DNA from: Mesorhizobium sp. 131-2-1
GTDB lineage: Bacteria > Pseudomonadota > Alphaproteobacteria > Rhizobiales > Rhizobiaceae
Direction of reading: 5' to 3'
Assembly (NCBI RefSeq): GCF_016756535.1
Contig: NZ_AP023247.1
Location: 5,642,501-5,706,500 of the forward strand
Length of the DNA: 64,000 nt
This document shows positions 17,508-26,499 of this stretch, piece by piece. A program made the position numbers and the translations under genes. Every line of letters starts with the position of its first letter. The first letter of the stretch is position 1. The notes under the pieces were generated by a model. It did no database searches and was not told the DNA's origin. It saw only the letters and a list, made by a program, of their open reading frames with translations.

Positions 17508-18854
17508 TTACAACATGTTCCTGATGTCCGAAGAGAAGGTCGGGAAGCCGTAGACCATGTCGGCAAGCTGCGATGCCGCGATGGCGTGCCTCATAGCCAG
17601 CGCAAAGAGATGGATCAGCTCTTCGCCGGCATGGCCGACAATATGGGCGCCAACGATCCTGTCCGTGGATTCCTCGACGATGATCTTCGACCACGCCACG
17701 GTCTCGGCATAGGTCCTCGCGGAGAGCCAGCCGCGCATGTCGTTGACATGGACCTTCACACCAAGGCCTTGCTCTTTCGCCTTGGCCTCGGAGAGCCCGA
17801 CACTTGCCAGGGCCGGAACGGTGTAAGCAGACGCAGGTATCTGGCTATAGTCCGGCCGGTGTCTTGGCCCGTCGACGATGTTGCGGCCAACGATTCCGCC
17901 CTCGTAGGTCGCGACCGGCGAAAGCTGCGGAGAATTCCACACCGCGTCGCCACAGACATAGACGTCTGGATTCGAGCGCGAGCGCAGGTGATTGTCGATT
18001 TCGATGCGGCCTTCGCGATGGACGATGACACCGGCGCCGAGGTCGAGCCGCTCGACATTGGCCACGCGCCCGGCGCAATTCACGACCCGGTCCGCGTCCA
18101 CAGTGCACTCTGTGCCATCCGCTACAAAGGTGACGCGCAACCGTCCGTCGACCCGCTCGATCTTCTTGACCCAGGCCAGGGTGCGGACACGCATGCCTAT
18201 TCGTTCGCTTGCGCTAACGGTCTGAGCGACAGCATCGGCATCGAATGCCGCCAGCAGATGCGGCAGCGCCTCCAGGATGGTCACATCGACGCCGGCGCGC
18301 GCATAGACCTGGCCCAGCTCGAACGCGATAACCCCGCCGCCAATGAAGACGACCGCGCCGGGCAGATCCGGGTCGCTTAGAACATCATCCGAAGTCGTCA
18401 GATGCTCGGCACCGGGGATCGGCAGCGAGCGCGGCTTCGAGCCGGTGGCAATGACGATGTTCCTGGCTTCAAGCTCGCGGCCGTTCACGCCAATGGCGTT
18501 GCCGCCAATGAAGGCGGCCTCGCCGAAAATGACATCGACGCCACGCCTGGCCATCAATTCCGACAGCCGCGACGGGATGTCCCTGATGATGTCCTTTTCC
18601 CGTTCGATCAGGGCTCGCCAGTCAAGCCTCGGCGCATCGACTGTGATCGCATGCTTTTCGGCCCGTTCGATCTCATCCAGCGCATGGGAAGCCGCGACGA
18701 GCACCTTCTTTGGGGTGCAGCCGCGATTGGGGCACGTGCCGCCGAGGTCGCGGGCTTCGATCATGGCGACCGAGAGACCTGCGGAGCGCGTCGCGACCGT
18801 CACCCCCATTCCGGCATTGCCGCCGCCAAGGATGACCACGTCATACTTTTCCAT
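17508..18854 (-). CDS. FAD-dependent pyridine nucleotide-disulfide oxidoreductase
   Basis: This 448-aa protein is of the glutathione/mercuric reductase type. FAD-binding GGGNAGMG lies at residues 10-17, the redox pair C41-PNRG-C46 sits in GGTCPNRGCTPKK, and NAD(P)-binding GGGVIAFELG near 173. YVCGDAVW is the second FAD motif. The C-terminal dimer domain lacks the usual HPT..E catalytic His-Glu pair, reading YGFPTFSSDIRNML instead, so its substrate is probably not a small disulfide such as glutathione. It is 18 bp downstream of the NADH dehydrogenase gene, likely in one operon. Confidence 0.85.
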   Translation of the reverse strand: MEKYDVVILGGGNAGMGVTVATRSAGLSVAMIEARDLGGTCPNRGCTPKKVLVAASHALDEIERAEKHAITVDAPRLDWRALIEREKDIIRDIPSRLSELMARRGVDVIFGEAAFIGGNAIGVNGRELEARNIVIATGSKPRSLPIPGAEHLTTSDDVLSDPDLPGAVVFIGGGVIAFELGQVYARAGVDVTILEALPHLLAAFDADAVAQTVSASERIGMRVRTLAWVKKIERVDGRLRVTFVADGTECTVDADRVVNCAGRVANVERLDLGAGVIVHREGRIEIDNHLRSRSNPDVYVCGDAVWNSPQLSPVATYEGGIVGRNIVDGPRHRPDYSQIPASAYTVPALASVGLSEAKAKEQGLGVKVHVNDMRGWLSARTYAETVAWSKIIVEESTDRIVGAHIVGHAGEELIHLFALAMRHAIAASQLADMVYGFPTFSSDIRNML

Positions 18855-18872
18855 CGTCCCGCCTCCGCCGTG

Positions 18873-20267
18873 CTAGTGAAGCTTGATCCGAGGCTTGGCG
18901 CGCCTGGCTATCGTCTCGCCGATCGCAGCCAAAGCGGTCTTCGCAAGCCCATGCACCGCTGTGAGATGCATTTTGTGGAGCGAGCGATAGACGAGCCTTG
19001 CAAGCAGGCCTTCGATCTTCAGTCCGCCGATCAGGCTGCCGAACGCGCCGTAGTCGGCCAGCGAGACCAGCGAACCGTAGTCGCGGTAGCGGAATGCCGG
19101 CGCGGCCTGTCCCGTGAGACGCGCGCCAACCACCCTCACCATATGAACGGCCTGCTGGTGGGCTGTCTGGGCCCGCGGCGGCAGGGTGTCGTCATGACCC
19201 GGCAGGACGCAGCTCGCGCAGTCTCCAATCGCGAACACGTTCTCGTCTCCGACAGCGCGCAAGGTCTCGTCCACCATCAGCCGGTTGATGCGATCGGTGT
19301 CGAGGCCGTCTAGCCCTTTCAGGAAGTCCGGCGCCTTGATCCCGGCGGCCCAGACCACGAGTTCGGCCGGCACGAACAGTTTATCACCGAGCCTGACGCC
19401 GTCCTCCGTCACCTCGCTGACCCTGATGCCGCACCGTATCTGCACGCCGAGCTTGACCAGCAGACGTGCCGAAGCTCGTGCGATGTGCTCCGGCAGGGCC
19501 GGAAGGATCTGCGGCCCGGCTTCGACGATGGTGATGCGGATCAATCTCTCGAAATCGATGTTGTCGAGATTGTGCGATGCAATCTCCCGCATCGACTTGT
19601 GCAGTTCCGCGGCAAGTTCCACGCCGGTGGCCCCGGCGCCGACGATGACGCAATGAAGCTGACCGGGCGAAAGCTGCTCATATTGCGCGTTGGCGCGCAG
19701 GCACGCGTCTATCATGCGCTTGTTGAAACGCGCAGCCTGCTCCGCGGTATCCAGTGAAATGGCGTGACGCGCGGCGCCCGGCGTGCCGAAATCGTTGCTG
19801 ACGCTGCCGACGGCCATGACCAGCGTGTCGTAGCCCAGCACACGCGGTGGGATGACCTGCCGGCCGTCATCGTCGAAGCTGGGCGCGACAAAGATCTGCC
19901 GTTTGGCACGGTCGATGCCGACGACCTCGCCGATGCGGTATCGGTAGCCGTGCCGGCTGGCATGGGCGATGTATTCGACAGCGTCATGCGACGCGTTCAA
20001 GGCGCCGGATGCAACCTCATGCAGCAGCGGCTTCCAGATATGGGTGCGGTTGCGGTCGACCAGCGTGATGGAAAGCCGCCGCTTGCCGAACCTGCGGCCA
20101 AGACGCGTCGCCAGCTCCAGTCCGCCCGCGCCGCCGCCGACGATGACCACGCGATGCAGCGACGCGTTCGCATGGGAAGGCGTCTCCGGAATGGTGCGGA
20201 ACAGGGCAGCGTTGTTGGCAAGCACCGCCTCAGGGATCAGCCGCATGCCAGAAGTGATGATCTGCAT
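18873..20267 (-). CDS. Type II NADH:quinone oxidoreductase (NDH-2 family)
   Basis: This 464-aa flavoprotein has FAD-binding VVIVGGGAGGLELATRLG near residues 40-57, NADH-binding VIVGAGATGVELAAEL near residue 208, and FAIGDCAS in the second FAD motif. The C-terminal helices (GGLKIEGLLARLVYRSLHKM) are typical membrane-contact segments. NDH-2 passes electrons from NADH to quinone without proton pumping. The first 35 residues precede the usual family start, so translation may begin later. It follows the broken patatin gene by 34 bp. Confidence 0.88.
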   Translation of the reverse strand: MQIITSGMRLIPEAVLANNAALFRTIPETPSHANASLHRVVIVGGGAGGLELATRLGRRFGKRRLSITLVDRNRTHIWKPLLHEVASGALNASHDAVEYIAHASRHGYRYRIGEVVGIDRAKRQIFVAPSFDDDGRQVIPPRVLGYDTLVMAVGSVSNDFGTPGAARHAISLDTAEQAARFNKRMIDACLRANAQYEQLSPGQLHCVIVGAGATGVELAAELHKSMREIASHNLDNIDFERLIRITIVEAGPQILPALPEHIARASARLLVKLGVQIRCGIRVSEVTEDGVRLGDKLFVPAELVVWAAGIKAPDFLKGLDGLDTDRINRLMVDETLRAVGDENVFAIGDCASCVLPGHDDTLPPRAQTAHQQAVHMVRVVGARLTGQAAPAFRYRDYGSLVSLADYGAFGSLIGGLKIEGLLARLVYRSLHKMHLTAVHGLAKTALAAIGETIARRAKPRIKLH

Positions 20268-20301
20268 CGGTATTCTCCATCGTTACCGAGGCGCTGGTCC
20301 G

Positions 20302-21121
20302 TCACTCTTGCGATTCGTGGATCACGATGCCCTGCAGCATGTCGACCTCGCACTGCCACGGCTTTTCCGAGAGGACGCGCTGGCCATGTTCGTATCCGGC
20401 CTGCCAGCGCGTTCGGATTCCGGCGCGCGTGAAGTCGATGTCCTTGGTGTGGTCCTCGCCATCCAGGCGCGGCGAAAGCAGCCGGACGAGGTGCATGACA
20501 GAGGGACAGCCATAGGATGCGAGTTCCTTGAACATCGTATCCTGGCGCCGTTCCTCGGGGACCAGCTTTCCCATTTCGCGCACGACGTGGCGCAGGCGAT
20601 GCAGCTGCTCTTGGCGGGCAACGTGGCTTCGGCCGCGGCTGGCGTATTGAAGATCCTTCTGTCGTCCCATCACCTGCCAGATCGATTTCGGCTCCGTCGC
20701 GCGCGGCTGCCACATGTTGACGGCAAAGATCAGCGCGTCGCGCCGCGGACGCTCGTCGAGCACCACCTCGATGGGCGTGTTTGAATAGATGCCGCCATCC
20801 CAATAGGGCTCGCCGTCGATGCAGACTGCCGGGAAAGCCGGCGGCAGGGCGCCCGACGCCATGATGTGCGCCACCGACAGCGGCATCTGGCTGCTGTCGA
20901 AATACTTGAGCTCGCTGGTGTTGACGTTGACCGCGCCGACCGTCAGCCGCGTGCGGCGACGGTTGAGACAATCGAAGTCGATCAGATTGTCCAGCGTCCG
21001 CTTGAGAGGATCGGTGGTGTAGTAGGAGGCATTCTCCACCCCCACTTCGCGATTGACCCCGAACATGGCGCTTGGGTTCGGTTCGAAGAAGCCCGGTATG
21101 CCACGCATCACCGTGCCCGGC
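20302..21121 (-). pseudogene. Patatin-like phospholipase, C-terminal part only
   Basis: About 270 codons match the C-terminal two thirds of a patatin-like phospholipase of the DUF3734 group. They include YWDGGIYSNTPIEVV with the catalytic Asp, and the long DUF3734-like tail. The N-terminal oxyanion loop and the GxSxG nucleophile are absent, because the coding sequence joins a bdhA fragment out of frame at about 21122. A GTG-ATG pair at 21114-21109 could start a shortened protein, but it would lack the catalytic Ser. It is read here as a deletion product. Confidence 0.8.
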
Positions 21122-21367
21122 CCCGAACTCGGCGATGGCCTTGTCCATCATGGCGGTGATCGCGCCGCCATTGCTCATGTCCGCATTGTCGTAACGAACG
21201 GTCACACCATGGTCGGCGGCCAGCTTCGCCCGCAGGCGTTCGATCTCATCGGCATCGCCGAAGCCATTGAGAACGATGTTGCAGCCCTTTGCCGCGAAGG
21301 CTTCGGCAATGCCTTGGCCGATGCCGCTGGTCGAGCCTGTTATCAGCGCCGTCTTTCCCTTGAGCAT
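21122..21367 (-). pseudogene. bdhA: 3-hydroxybutyrate dehydrogenase, N-terminal fragment
   Basis: The first 82 or so codons read as a short-chain dehydrogenase of the D-3-hydroxybutyrate type: MLKGKTALITGSTSGIGQGI (the TGxxxGIG cofactor motif), later DNADMSNG and AIAEFG. The match ends abruptly, and the frame runs into an out-of-frame patatin gene, so the catalytic Tyr-Lys part is missing. The intact start (ATG with GAAGGAAAC before it) shows a once functional promoter-proximal gene. It is divergent from a LysR gene. Confidence 0.8.
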
Positions 21368-21639
21368 CGTCGTTTCCTTCTGTTGGAGCCGCGGCCGATT
21401 TGACCAGCAAACGGCTGCGGGCAACGGGCTTGCGCGCCCTGGTCTGAAATCTTGATCAAGTATGGCGAGCAGCCCGAAGCAGCGGAAATGCCGTTGAGAC
21501 ATGGATTCGATAGCCGACGGTCTGACCGGTGCGGCGAGGACGTGGATCTCTGGGATCGGGTTGTTTGACGCTGGGGCAGCTAGTAAGATCGCCCGGCAAC
21601 GCGGGTCGCGCCGCTTGGGCGCCCCGGGGGAAGCGTGCA

Positions 21640-22551
21640 GTGGAGATCAGCCAGGTCAGATACTTCTTGGCCGTAGCCAAGGAGCTGAATTTCACCAGGG
21701 CGGCCGAGCAGTGCAACGTCACGCAGCCGGCACTCTCGCGCGCCATAAAACTGCTCGAGGACGAATTTGGCGGGGCGCTTTTCCACCGCGAGCGCCGCTT
21801 CACCCATCTCACCGAGCTCGGCCGCATGGTCGAGACCTATCTCGAGGGTGTGTTCGAGAATTCCCGCCAGGCAAAGCAGATTGCCGAGCAGTATGTGCAT
21901 CTGAAGAAGATGCCGCTCAGGGTCGGCATCATGAGCACGATTGCGCCGGACGAGATCATCGAGCTCATAGCGGCCGTACGTGGGCATCACCCCGGCGTGG
22001 AGCTTCACCTTTGCGATTCAGACGCCAAGAGCTTGCGGCGACGGCTGCTCGAAGGCGATCTCGAAGCCGCCATCTATGCCTTGCCGTCGAATGTGCCCGA
22101 CGAGGAAGTGCACTCGCTTCCGCTCTTCCAGGAGCAGATGGTGATGGCCGTCCATCTGAACCATCGCCTCGCCAATCAGCGCAGCGTGCGGGTGAAGGAT
22201 ATGAGCAATGAAAGCTACATCCACCGCAACAATTGCGAGTTTGCCGGCTACGCGGATGCCATTCTCGCCGAGCAGGGCGTCACCGTCAGCCCCGTCTACT
22301 GGAGCGATCGCGACGATTGGACACTCGCGATGATCGCCGCCGGGCTTGGCTTCGGCTTCATGCCCGAACATACAGCCAAGCACCCGGGCGTGGTGCCCTT
22401 GCCGATCACCGAGCCGGAATTCTGGCGCGAGGTCAATCTCGTCACCGTGCGCGGCCGCAGGCATTCGCCGGCGGTTGGCGCACTGGTGCGCGAGGCCACG
22501 CAGAAACGATGGTTCGGCGAACGGGCGAAGGCGTTGTCCGCCGCCGAGTAG
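21640..22551 (+). CDS. LysR family regulator
   Basis: This 303-aa protein starts at GTG with GGGGGAAG before it; the longer frame upstream adds a non-homologous leader. The winged helix (VRYFLAVAKELNFTRAAEQC, then NVTQPALSRAIKLLEDEFGG) is very like those of the two other LysR genes of this region. The effector domain ends in REVNLVTVRGRRHSPAVG, close to the C-terminus of the LysR at 25.1-26.0 kb. It is divergent from the bdhA fragment, whose unit it may once have controlled. Confidence 0.9.
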   Translation: MEISQVRYFLAVAKELNFTRAAEQCNVTQPALSRAIKLLEDEFGGALFHRERRFTHLTELGRMVETYLEGVFENSRQAKQIAEQYVHLKKMPLRVGIMSTIAPDEIIELIAAVRGHHPGVELHLCDSDAKSLRRRLLEGDLEAAIYALPSNVPDEEVHSLPLFQEQMVMAVHLNHRLANQRSVRVKDMSNESYIHRNNCEFAGYADAILAEQGVTVSPVYWSDRDDWTLAMIAAGLGFGFMPEHTAKHPGVVPLPITEPEFWREVNLVTVRGRRHSPAVGALVREATQKRWFGERAKALSAAE

Positions 22552-22614
22552 CGCTGTCGCGAGAAGCAGGCTGCCTCGCATGCCCGGCGGCGGATCTCCT
22601 TCACATCATCCGCA

Positions 22615-23079
22615 CTAGTTCTTTCTGATCGTCGACGTCACGGACTGGATGACTTCGGTCGCCATCTTGAACTGCGCCTCGCGGTCGGTGATGCCATGCC
22701 GCTCGGCGATCCAGTCGAAATCGCTGTAGGCGGCGTAAACCGTTCCGTCCGCGGTCTGGTAGACCAGGACGCGAACGGGCCAGTCGAGACCGGCCTCGGG
22801 ATTGGAGGTGATGAAGGTCGTGCCGAGAGCCGGATTGCCGAACATCACCAGCCGCGACGGCTTGACGTCGTTGCCGGCATTCTTGCCAAGCCTTGCCTGG
22901 TCGATGACGCCGAAGAACTTGATGCCCTTCTTGAGGACATCCTTCTTGATGCGGGCGACGGTTTCGGCGACGGAATAGTCGCTCTTCACGGTGACGACAC
23001 CGTCCGAAGCGGCCGCCGAGGCGACGACGGCCATCATCATGGCGGCGCCGGCTATCATGGTCTTCACGTAGCTTTTCAT
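22615..23079 (-). CDS. Secreted DUF302 family protein
   Basis: This 154-aa protein has a signal peptide (residues 1-24, ending ASAAAS) and a single DUF302 domain: VAETVARIKKDVLKKGIKFF, then PSRLVMFGNPALGT and WPVRVLVYQ. The start is the ATG behind a good AAGGAGAC site. DUF302 proteins are small periplasmic proteins of unknown function, often near redox and metal stress genes, as here. Confidence 0.88.
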   Translation of the reverse strand: MKSYVKTMIAGAAMMMAVVASAAASDGVVTVKSDYSVAETVARIKKDVLKKGIKFFGVIDQARLGKNAGNDVKPSRLVMFGNPALGTTFITSNPEAGLDWPVRVLVYQTADGTVYAAYSDFDWIAERHGITDREAQFKMATEVIQSVTSTIRKN

Positions 23080-23122
23080 GTCAGTCTCCTTGGTTGGATT
23101 GCCTAGTTTTGGTCCTAAAGTC

Positions 23123-24325
23123 TCAGGTCTTCGGTGTTTGCAGCACGCGCGCCACCGCGATGGCGCATGCGAGGACTGCGGCGAGCACGGCCACGCATGC
23201 GGCCCAGCCAATCCGGTCGTAGACCTGTCCGATGACCAAGCTGCCGACGAGCCCGCCCGCATAGTAGGAGGCAAGGTAGATGCCGCTCGCGGCGGCGCGG
23301 TCGCGCGATGCGGTCCGGCTGACATGCCCGGTGGCGATTGCCTGCGCCAGGAAGGTGCCGATGGCGACCAGCGCCATTCCTGAAAGGACCACCGGCAGGC
23401 TGCTTGCCAGAAGCAGAAGCAAACCCAGGATGGCCAATGCAAGCGTTGCGCCGATCCCGACCCTTGGTCCGACCCTCGCGGCAATCCTCCCGGCGAGCGG
23501 TGTGGTCAGCATGGAAGGCAGGAAGACGAAATACACCAGTCCCAGCGCCATCGGCGACAGCGATAGCGGCGCAGCGACGAGTTGGAAGTTGACGTAGGTG
23601 AAGGTGCCTATGAAGACGAAGAGGATCAGGAAGCCGATGGTGAAGCAGGCACGCAGCTCGACGTTCATCAACGGGCCCTTCCAGGTGGCGCGGGCACGCT
23701 CGCTCTTGGCGTCAGCGCGCATCATTGCCGATGTCTTCTGCAGGGTGAGCCAGACGAGGGCAGCGCCAATCAGATTGAGAGCGGCGAAGGTCAGGAAGTT
23801 GGTGGAGATGCCAAACGTGTCAGCGACGGCGGCCGACATCAGCCGTCCGAAAAAATTGCTGGCGACGTTGCCCGTCACATAGGCCGCAAGTGCGCTGGTC
23901 GTCTGCCGCGAGGAAAAGTGTTCGGCGAGATAGGCCATTGTCAGCGTGAACGCGGTCGCCATGCACAAGCCCTGGGCGACGCGCAACAGGGCAAAGATCA
24001 CGATGCTGTCGGTGAGCGACAAAAGCGTCGTCGGTATCGCCAGCACCGTTAGGCTGATCCAGATGCCATTGCGCCGATCGATGCCGCGCCCGAAGAGAGC
24101 GACCGCGATCCCTGCCGCCGCCATGCCGAACGTGCTGGCATTGACCGCAAAGCCCATGGTTGCTCGACTGACGCCGAATTTCATAACCAGTGAAGGCAGG
24201 ATGGCCTGGGTGGCGAACAGATCGACAAGCGTGAGAAACGCGATCAGCGCTATCAGGCCGAAGCGCCAGCTGTCCGCGGCAACCATGCGAAGCCGCGTCG
24301 GTTCGGTGTGTTCACTGGTCGTCAT
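23123..24325 (-). CDS. Major facilitator superfamily exporter (YnfM-like)
   Basis: This 400-aa membrane protein has 12 predicted helices in two halves joined by a basic loop (MRADAKSERARATWKG). RGIDRRNG after helix 2 corresponds to the MFS loop motif A. The overall look is that of drug/metabolite efflux proteins in the YnfM/NarK-related group. It ends 43 bp before the DUF302 gene start on the same strand, so the two may be co-transcribed. The substrate is unknown. Confidence 0.85.
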   Translation of the reverse strand: MTTSEHTEPTRLRMVAADSWRFGLIALIAFLTLVDLFATQAILPSLVMKFGVSRATMGFAVNASTFGMAAAGIAVALFGRGIDRRNGIWISLTVLAIPTTLLSLTDSIVIFALLRVAQGLCMATAFTLTMAYLAEHFSSRQTTSALAAYVTGNVASNFFGRLMSAAVADTFGISTNFLTFAALNLIGAALVWLTLQKTSAMMRADAKSERARATWKGPLMNVELRACFTIGFLILFVFIGTFTYVNFQLVAAPLSLSPMALGLVYFVFLPSMLTTPLAGRIAARVGPRVGIGATLALAILGLLLLLASSLPVVLSGMALVAIGTFLAQAIATGHVSRTASRDRAAASGIYLASYYAGGLVGSLVIGQVYDRIGWAACVAVLAAVLACAIAVARVLQTPKT

Positions 24326-24417
24326 GGCAGGACTCCGTGGCCGCGCGTCCCCAGGCGATCGCCTGAGGACGCGCTTTCAGTTGCTGATGCAGGGATCTGC
24401 TCACCGCAACGCGCGGC

Positions 24418-24918
24418 TTACATCATGTGGTCGTCGGGCATCGCAGGCGGCAGGACGTCGGCCGAATAGAGCACAGCCGGAACCTTGCCGTTGTTCTTCC
24501 ACCAATGGGCGAGCTGGCCGAACTCGGCGGTTACGTCGCCGGCCGGATGTTCGATACCGACCTTGCAGGTGCTGCGATATTCGGTGATCGAGCCTTCGAC
24601 GATCAGGATGTTGGCCGGGCGGACATTGTGCTCGTGCCACGGCACGACGCCGCCGGGCTGAACGACGAGCTTGCGCAGACGCAGCATGTTGCCTTTCCAG
24701 GCTTCGCCCTTGCTGCTCAGGTCGATTGCCGAGAGAACCGTGTCGGTCACGCCGACCGGCTTGCCGGGATGCTCCTGGATGTTGGTCGTGGCCGCCTGGC
24801 CGGCGGGGCAATCGCCGGCAAAAACCGGGGCCACGGAAAACGCAGCGGTCGCGGTTAGCAGTCCGAGGGTCAGCGCCAGATTCAGCGGCGCCCGCAATGC
24901 AATAGTCTTGAAAGCCAT
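24418..24918 (-). CDS. Secreted cupin-domain protein
   Basis: This 166-aa protein has a signal peptide (cleavage near VFAG-D, residue 34) and one cupin barrel. VVPWHEHNVRPANILIVEGS supplies the two His and the Glu-like metal ligands of motif 1. A Cys pair (GDCPAG and RSTCKVG) could form a disulfide in the periplasm. A metal-binding or small-molecule role is likely but not specified. It starts 191 bp from the end of a LysR gene on the same strand. Confidence 0.82.
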   Translation of the reverse strand: MAFKTIALRAPLNLALTLGLLTATAAFSVAPVFAGDCPAGQAATTNIQEHPGKPVGVTDTVLSAIDLSSKGEAWKGNMLRLRKLVVQPGGVVPWHEHNVRPANILIVEGSITEYRSTCKVGIEHPAGDVTAEFGQLAHWWKNNGKVPAVLYSADVLPPAMPDDHMM

Positions 24919-25109
24919 GTTATTTCTCCTTTGTCAGTGCCCAATCGCAGAGGCGGGGCATGAGAGGAGAGTGACGGCAACCTAGAGGAAAGAGAAATGC
25001 TGACTGGCTCTTAAATCGATACCTGAAAACTATCGTCGGCTGTCGCGAGTGGCACGAAACGGCGCACAACAGGACTTGCGGCGCGCAACCATCATTTCTG
25101 CAGTCTTCT

Positions 25110-26024
25110 TCAGGCTGCCGTCTTGCGAAGCGCCTGAGGGATGGCACTTTCCGGCCAGCCATGCGCCTTGACGCTGTTGACGAAGGCCGATGCCGCCGGC
25201 GAGAACCTGCGCCCGGCCACGACCACCAGAGAGACTTCCCGCCAGACCTCGGGATCGATGACTGGCCGGACCTGCAAGCCCGGGATCACCGCACTGAACT
25301 CCGGGATGAAGCAGATTCCGAGACCACCCGAAACCATGTTCTGAATCCAGTCCTCGCGCTCGCTCGCATAGGAGATCCTGAGCTTGACGCCACGGTCGTT
25401 GCACAGGCCGGCGAGATGATCGCGATACTCGCAGTTCAGTCGCCTCAAATAGTTCTCGCCGTCGAGCTCGGAGATGGCGACATTGTCGTTGCGAGCCAGC
25501 CGATGGCCGTTTGGAAAGGCCAGGACGAAGCGCTCGCGATAGAGCGGCGTGACATCGAACCGTTCCGGAAAACTGTCGCTGGACGCCATGATGGCGACGT
25601 CGATTTCACCGGATTCGAGCAGTTGCGAGAGCGAGGCGGGCACACCTTCCACCAGCTGCAGCTGGATGCCTTGCTGGCGTCTGTTGAAATCGGCTAGCAG
25701 GCCGGTGAAGCGGCGCGGACCGATGGTGCACATGACGCCAACCTTGAGGTTGGCATTTTCCAGGCACAAGAACCTCGACGCCTCCTGCCGCACGCCGGTC
25801 AGTTCGTCGAGGATCTGCTGAAACCGGGGGCGCAGCAGCGCGCCCAGATCGGTCAGGTGGGTCAGGTTTCGTTCGCGGCGAAACAGCAGGCCGCCGACCT
25901 CGTCCTCGAGCTGCTGGATGGCGCGCGACAGCGCCGGCTGAGTGACGTTGCACTTTTCGCCGGCGCGCGTGAAGTTTCGCGTCTCGCACACGGCCAGGAA
26001 GTAGCGGATGTGATGAACGTCCAT
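25110..26024 (-). CDS. LysR family regulator
   Basis: This 304-aa protein is the third of the region with the shared helix (IRYFLAVCETRNFTRAGEKC, then NVTQPALSRAIQQLEDEVGG) and the C-terminal REVSLVVVAGRRFSP. MDVHHIRYF is the family start, so that ATG is chosen over one 15 codons earlier. Upstream lies a perfect 43-bp palindrome (60 bp away), a possible autoregulatory site. The cupin, MFS and DUF302 genes downstream on the same strand are plausible targets. Confidence 0.9.
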   Translation of the reverse strand: MDVHHIRYFLAVCETRNFTRAGEKCNVTQPALSRAIQQLEDEVGGLLFRRERNLTHLTDLGALLRPRFQQILDELTGVRQEASRFLCLENANLKVGVMCTIGPRRFTGLLADFNRRQQGIQLQLVEGVPASLSQLLESGEIDVAIMASSDSFPERFDVTPLYRERFVLAFPNGHRLARNDNVAISELDGENYLRRLNCEYRDHLAGLCNDRGVKLRISYASEREDWIQNMVSGGLGICFIPEFSAVIPGLQVRPVIDPEVWREVSLVVVAGRRFSPAASAFVNSVKAHGWPESAIPQALRKTAA

Positions 26025-26083
26025 GCCGATCGCTCCACGTTGCGTTTTGCTAAACGAACCTTTGCGCAAACGACATCATCGTT

Positions 26084-26126
26084 CCAATGACGGTATGCTA
26101 TGAAGTTCATAGCATACCGTCATTGG
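26084..26126. repeat. Perfect 43-bp palindrome
   Basis: Two 21-bp arms match exactly around a single central G. The inner part reads ATGCTATGAAGTTCATAGCA. It lies 60 bp before a LysR start and 98 bp after a small secreted-protein gene. There is no U-run on either strand. With a one-base loop it is too tight for an ordinary hairpin tip, and it suits a protein dimer site or a cruciform. Confidence 0.9.
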
Positions 26127-26163
26127 CTGGCGCAGGTCGGCGTCACTGAAGGCTTTGCACGGA

Positions 26164-26190
26164 CGATGGCGAGCAAGTTGCTCGCCATCG
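26164..26190. repeat. Perfect 27-bp palindrome
   Basis: CGATGGCGAGCAA is mirrored exactly around a central G. It lies 37 bp from the 43-bp palindrome and 33 bp after the stop of the small secreted-protein gene on the minus strand. A transcript hairpin ending that gene is possible, but no U-run follows. Confidence 0.85.
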
Positions 26191-26223
26191 CGCTCGGTTC
26201 TGATCTGGAAAGCCGGGTGATGT

Positions 26224-26499
26224 TCAGCTGTTGCCGCCGAGCTCATGCACTTTCACGCAGAATTCGGCATGGGGCTTGCTCATCGCCGCGTCGTTGCATT
26301 CCTTCTTCATAGCATCCTGCTTGTCCTTCGACATGGCGCCCCAGGCTGCTTTGAAGTCGGCATCCGATTTCATCGTCTTCATGCTGGCGTCGGTGAAGAA
26401 GGGCTGCATGTTGGACGGCTCGTCGAGCGCGCCGGCGAACGAAACGCCGCTCAGAACGGAAAGTGCAAAGGCACCGAGGCAGATGGCCTTGATATTCAT
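26224..26499 (-). CDS. Small secreted protein, unknown function
   Basis: This 91-aa protein has a signal peptide (cleavage after VSFAG, about residue 23). The mature part is short, charged and mostly helical, with two Cys (KECND and AEFCVK) that could form a disulfide. No family is recognised. The start is supported by AAGGATC before the ATG. It may be one of several periplasmic stress proteins of this cluster. Confidence 0.7.
   Translation of the reverse strand: MNIKAICLGAFALSVLSGVSFAGALDEPSNMQPFFTDASMKTMKSDADFKAAWGAMSKDKQDAMKKECNDAAMSKPHAEFCVKVHELGGNS

Noticed and set aside
20237..21502. 421-codon frame as one fused dehydrogenase-patatin protein
   Set aside because: After about 82 dehydrogenase codons this frame is the wrong one for the patatin part, so no functional fusion is made.
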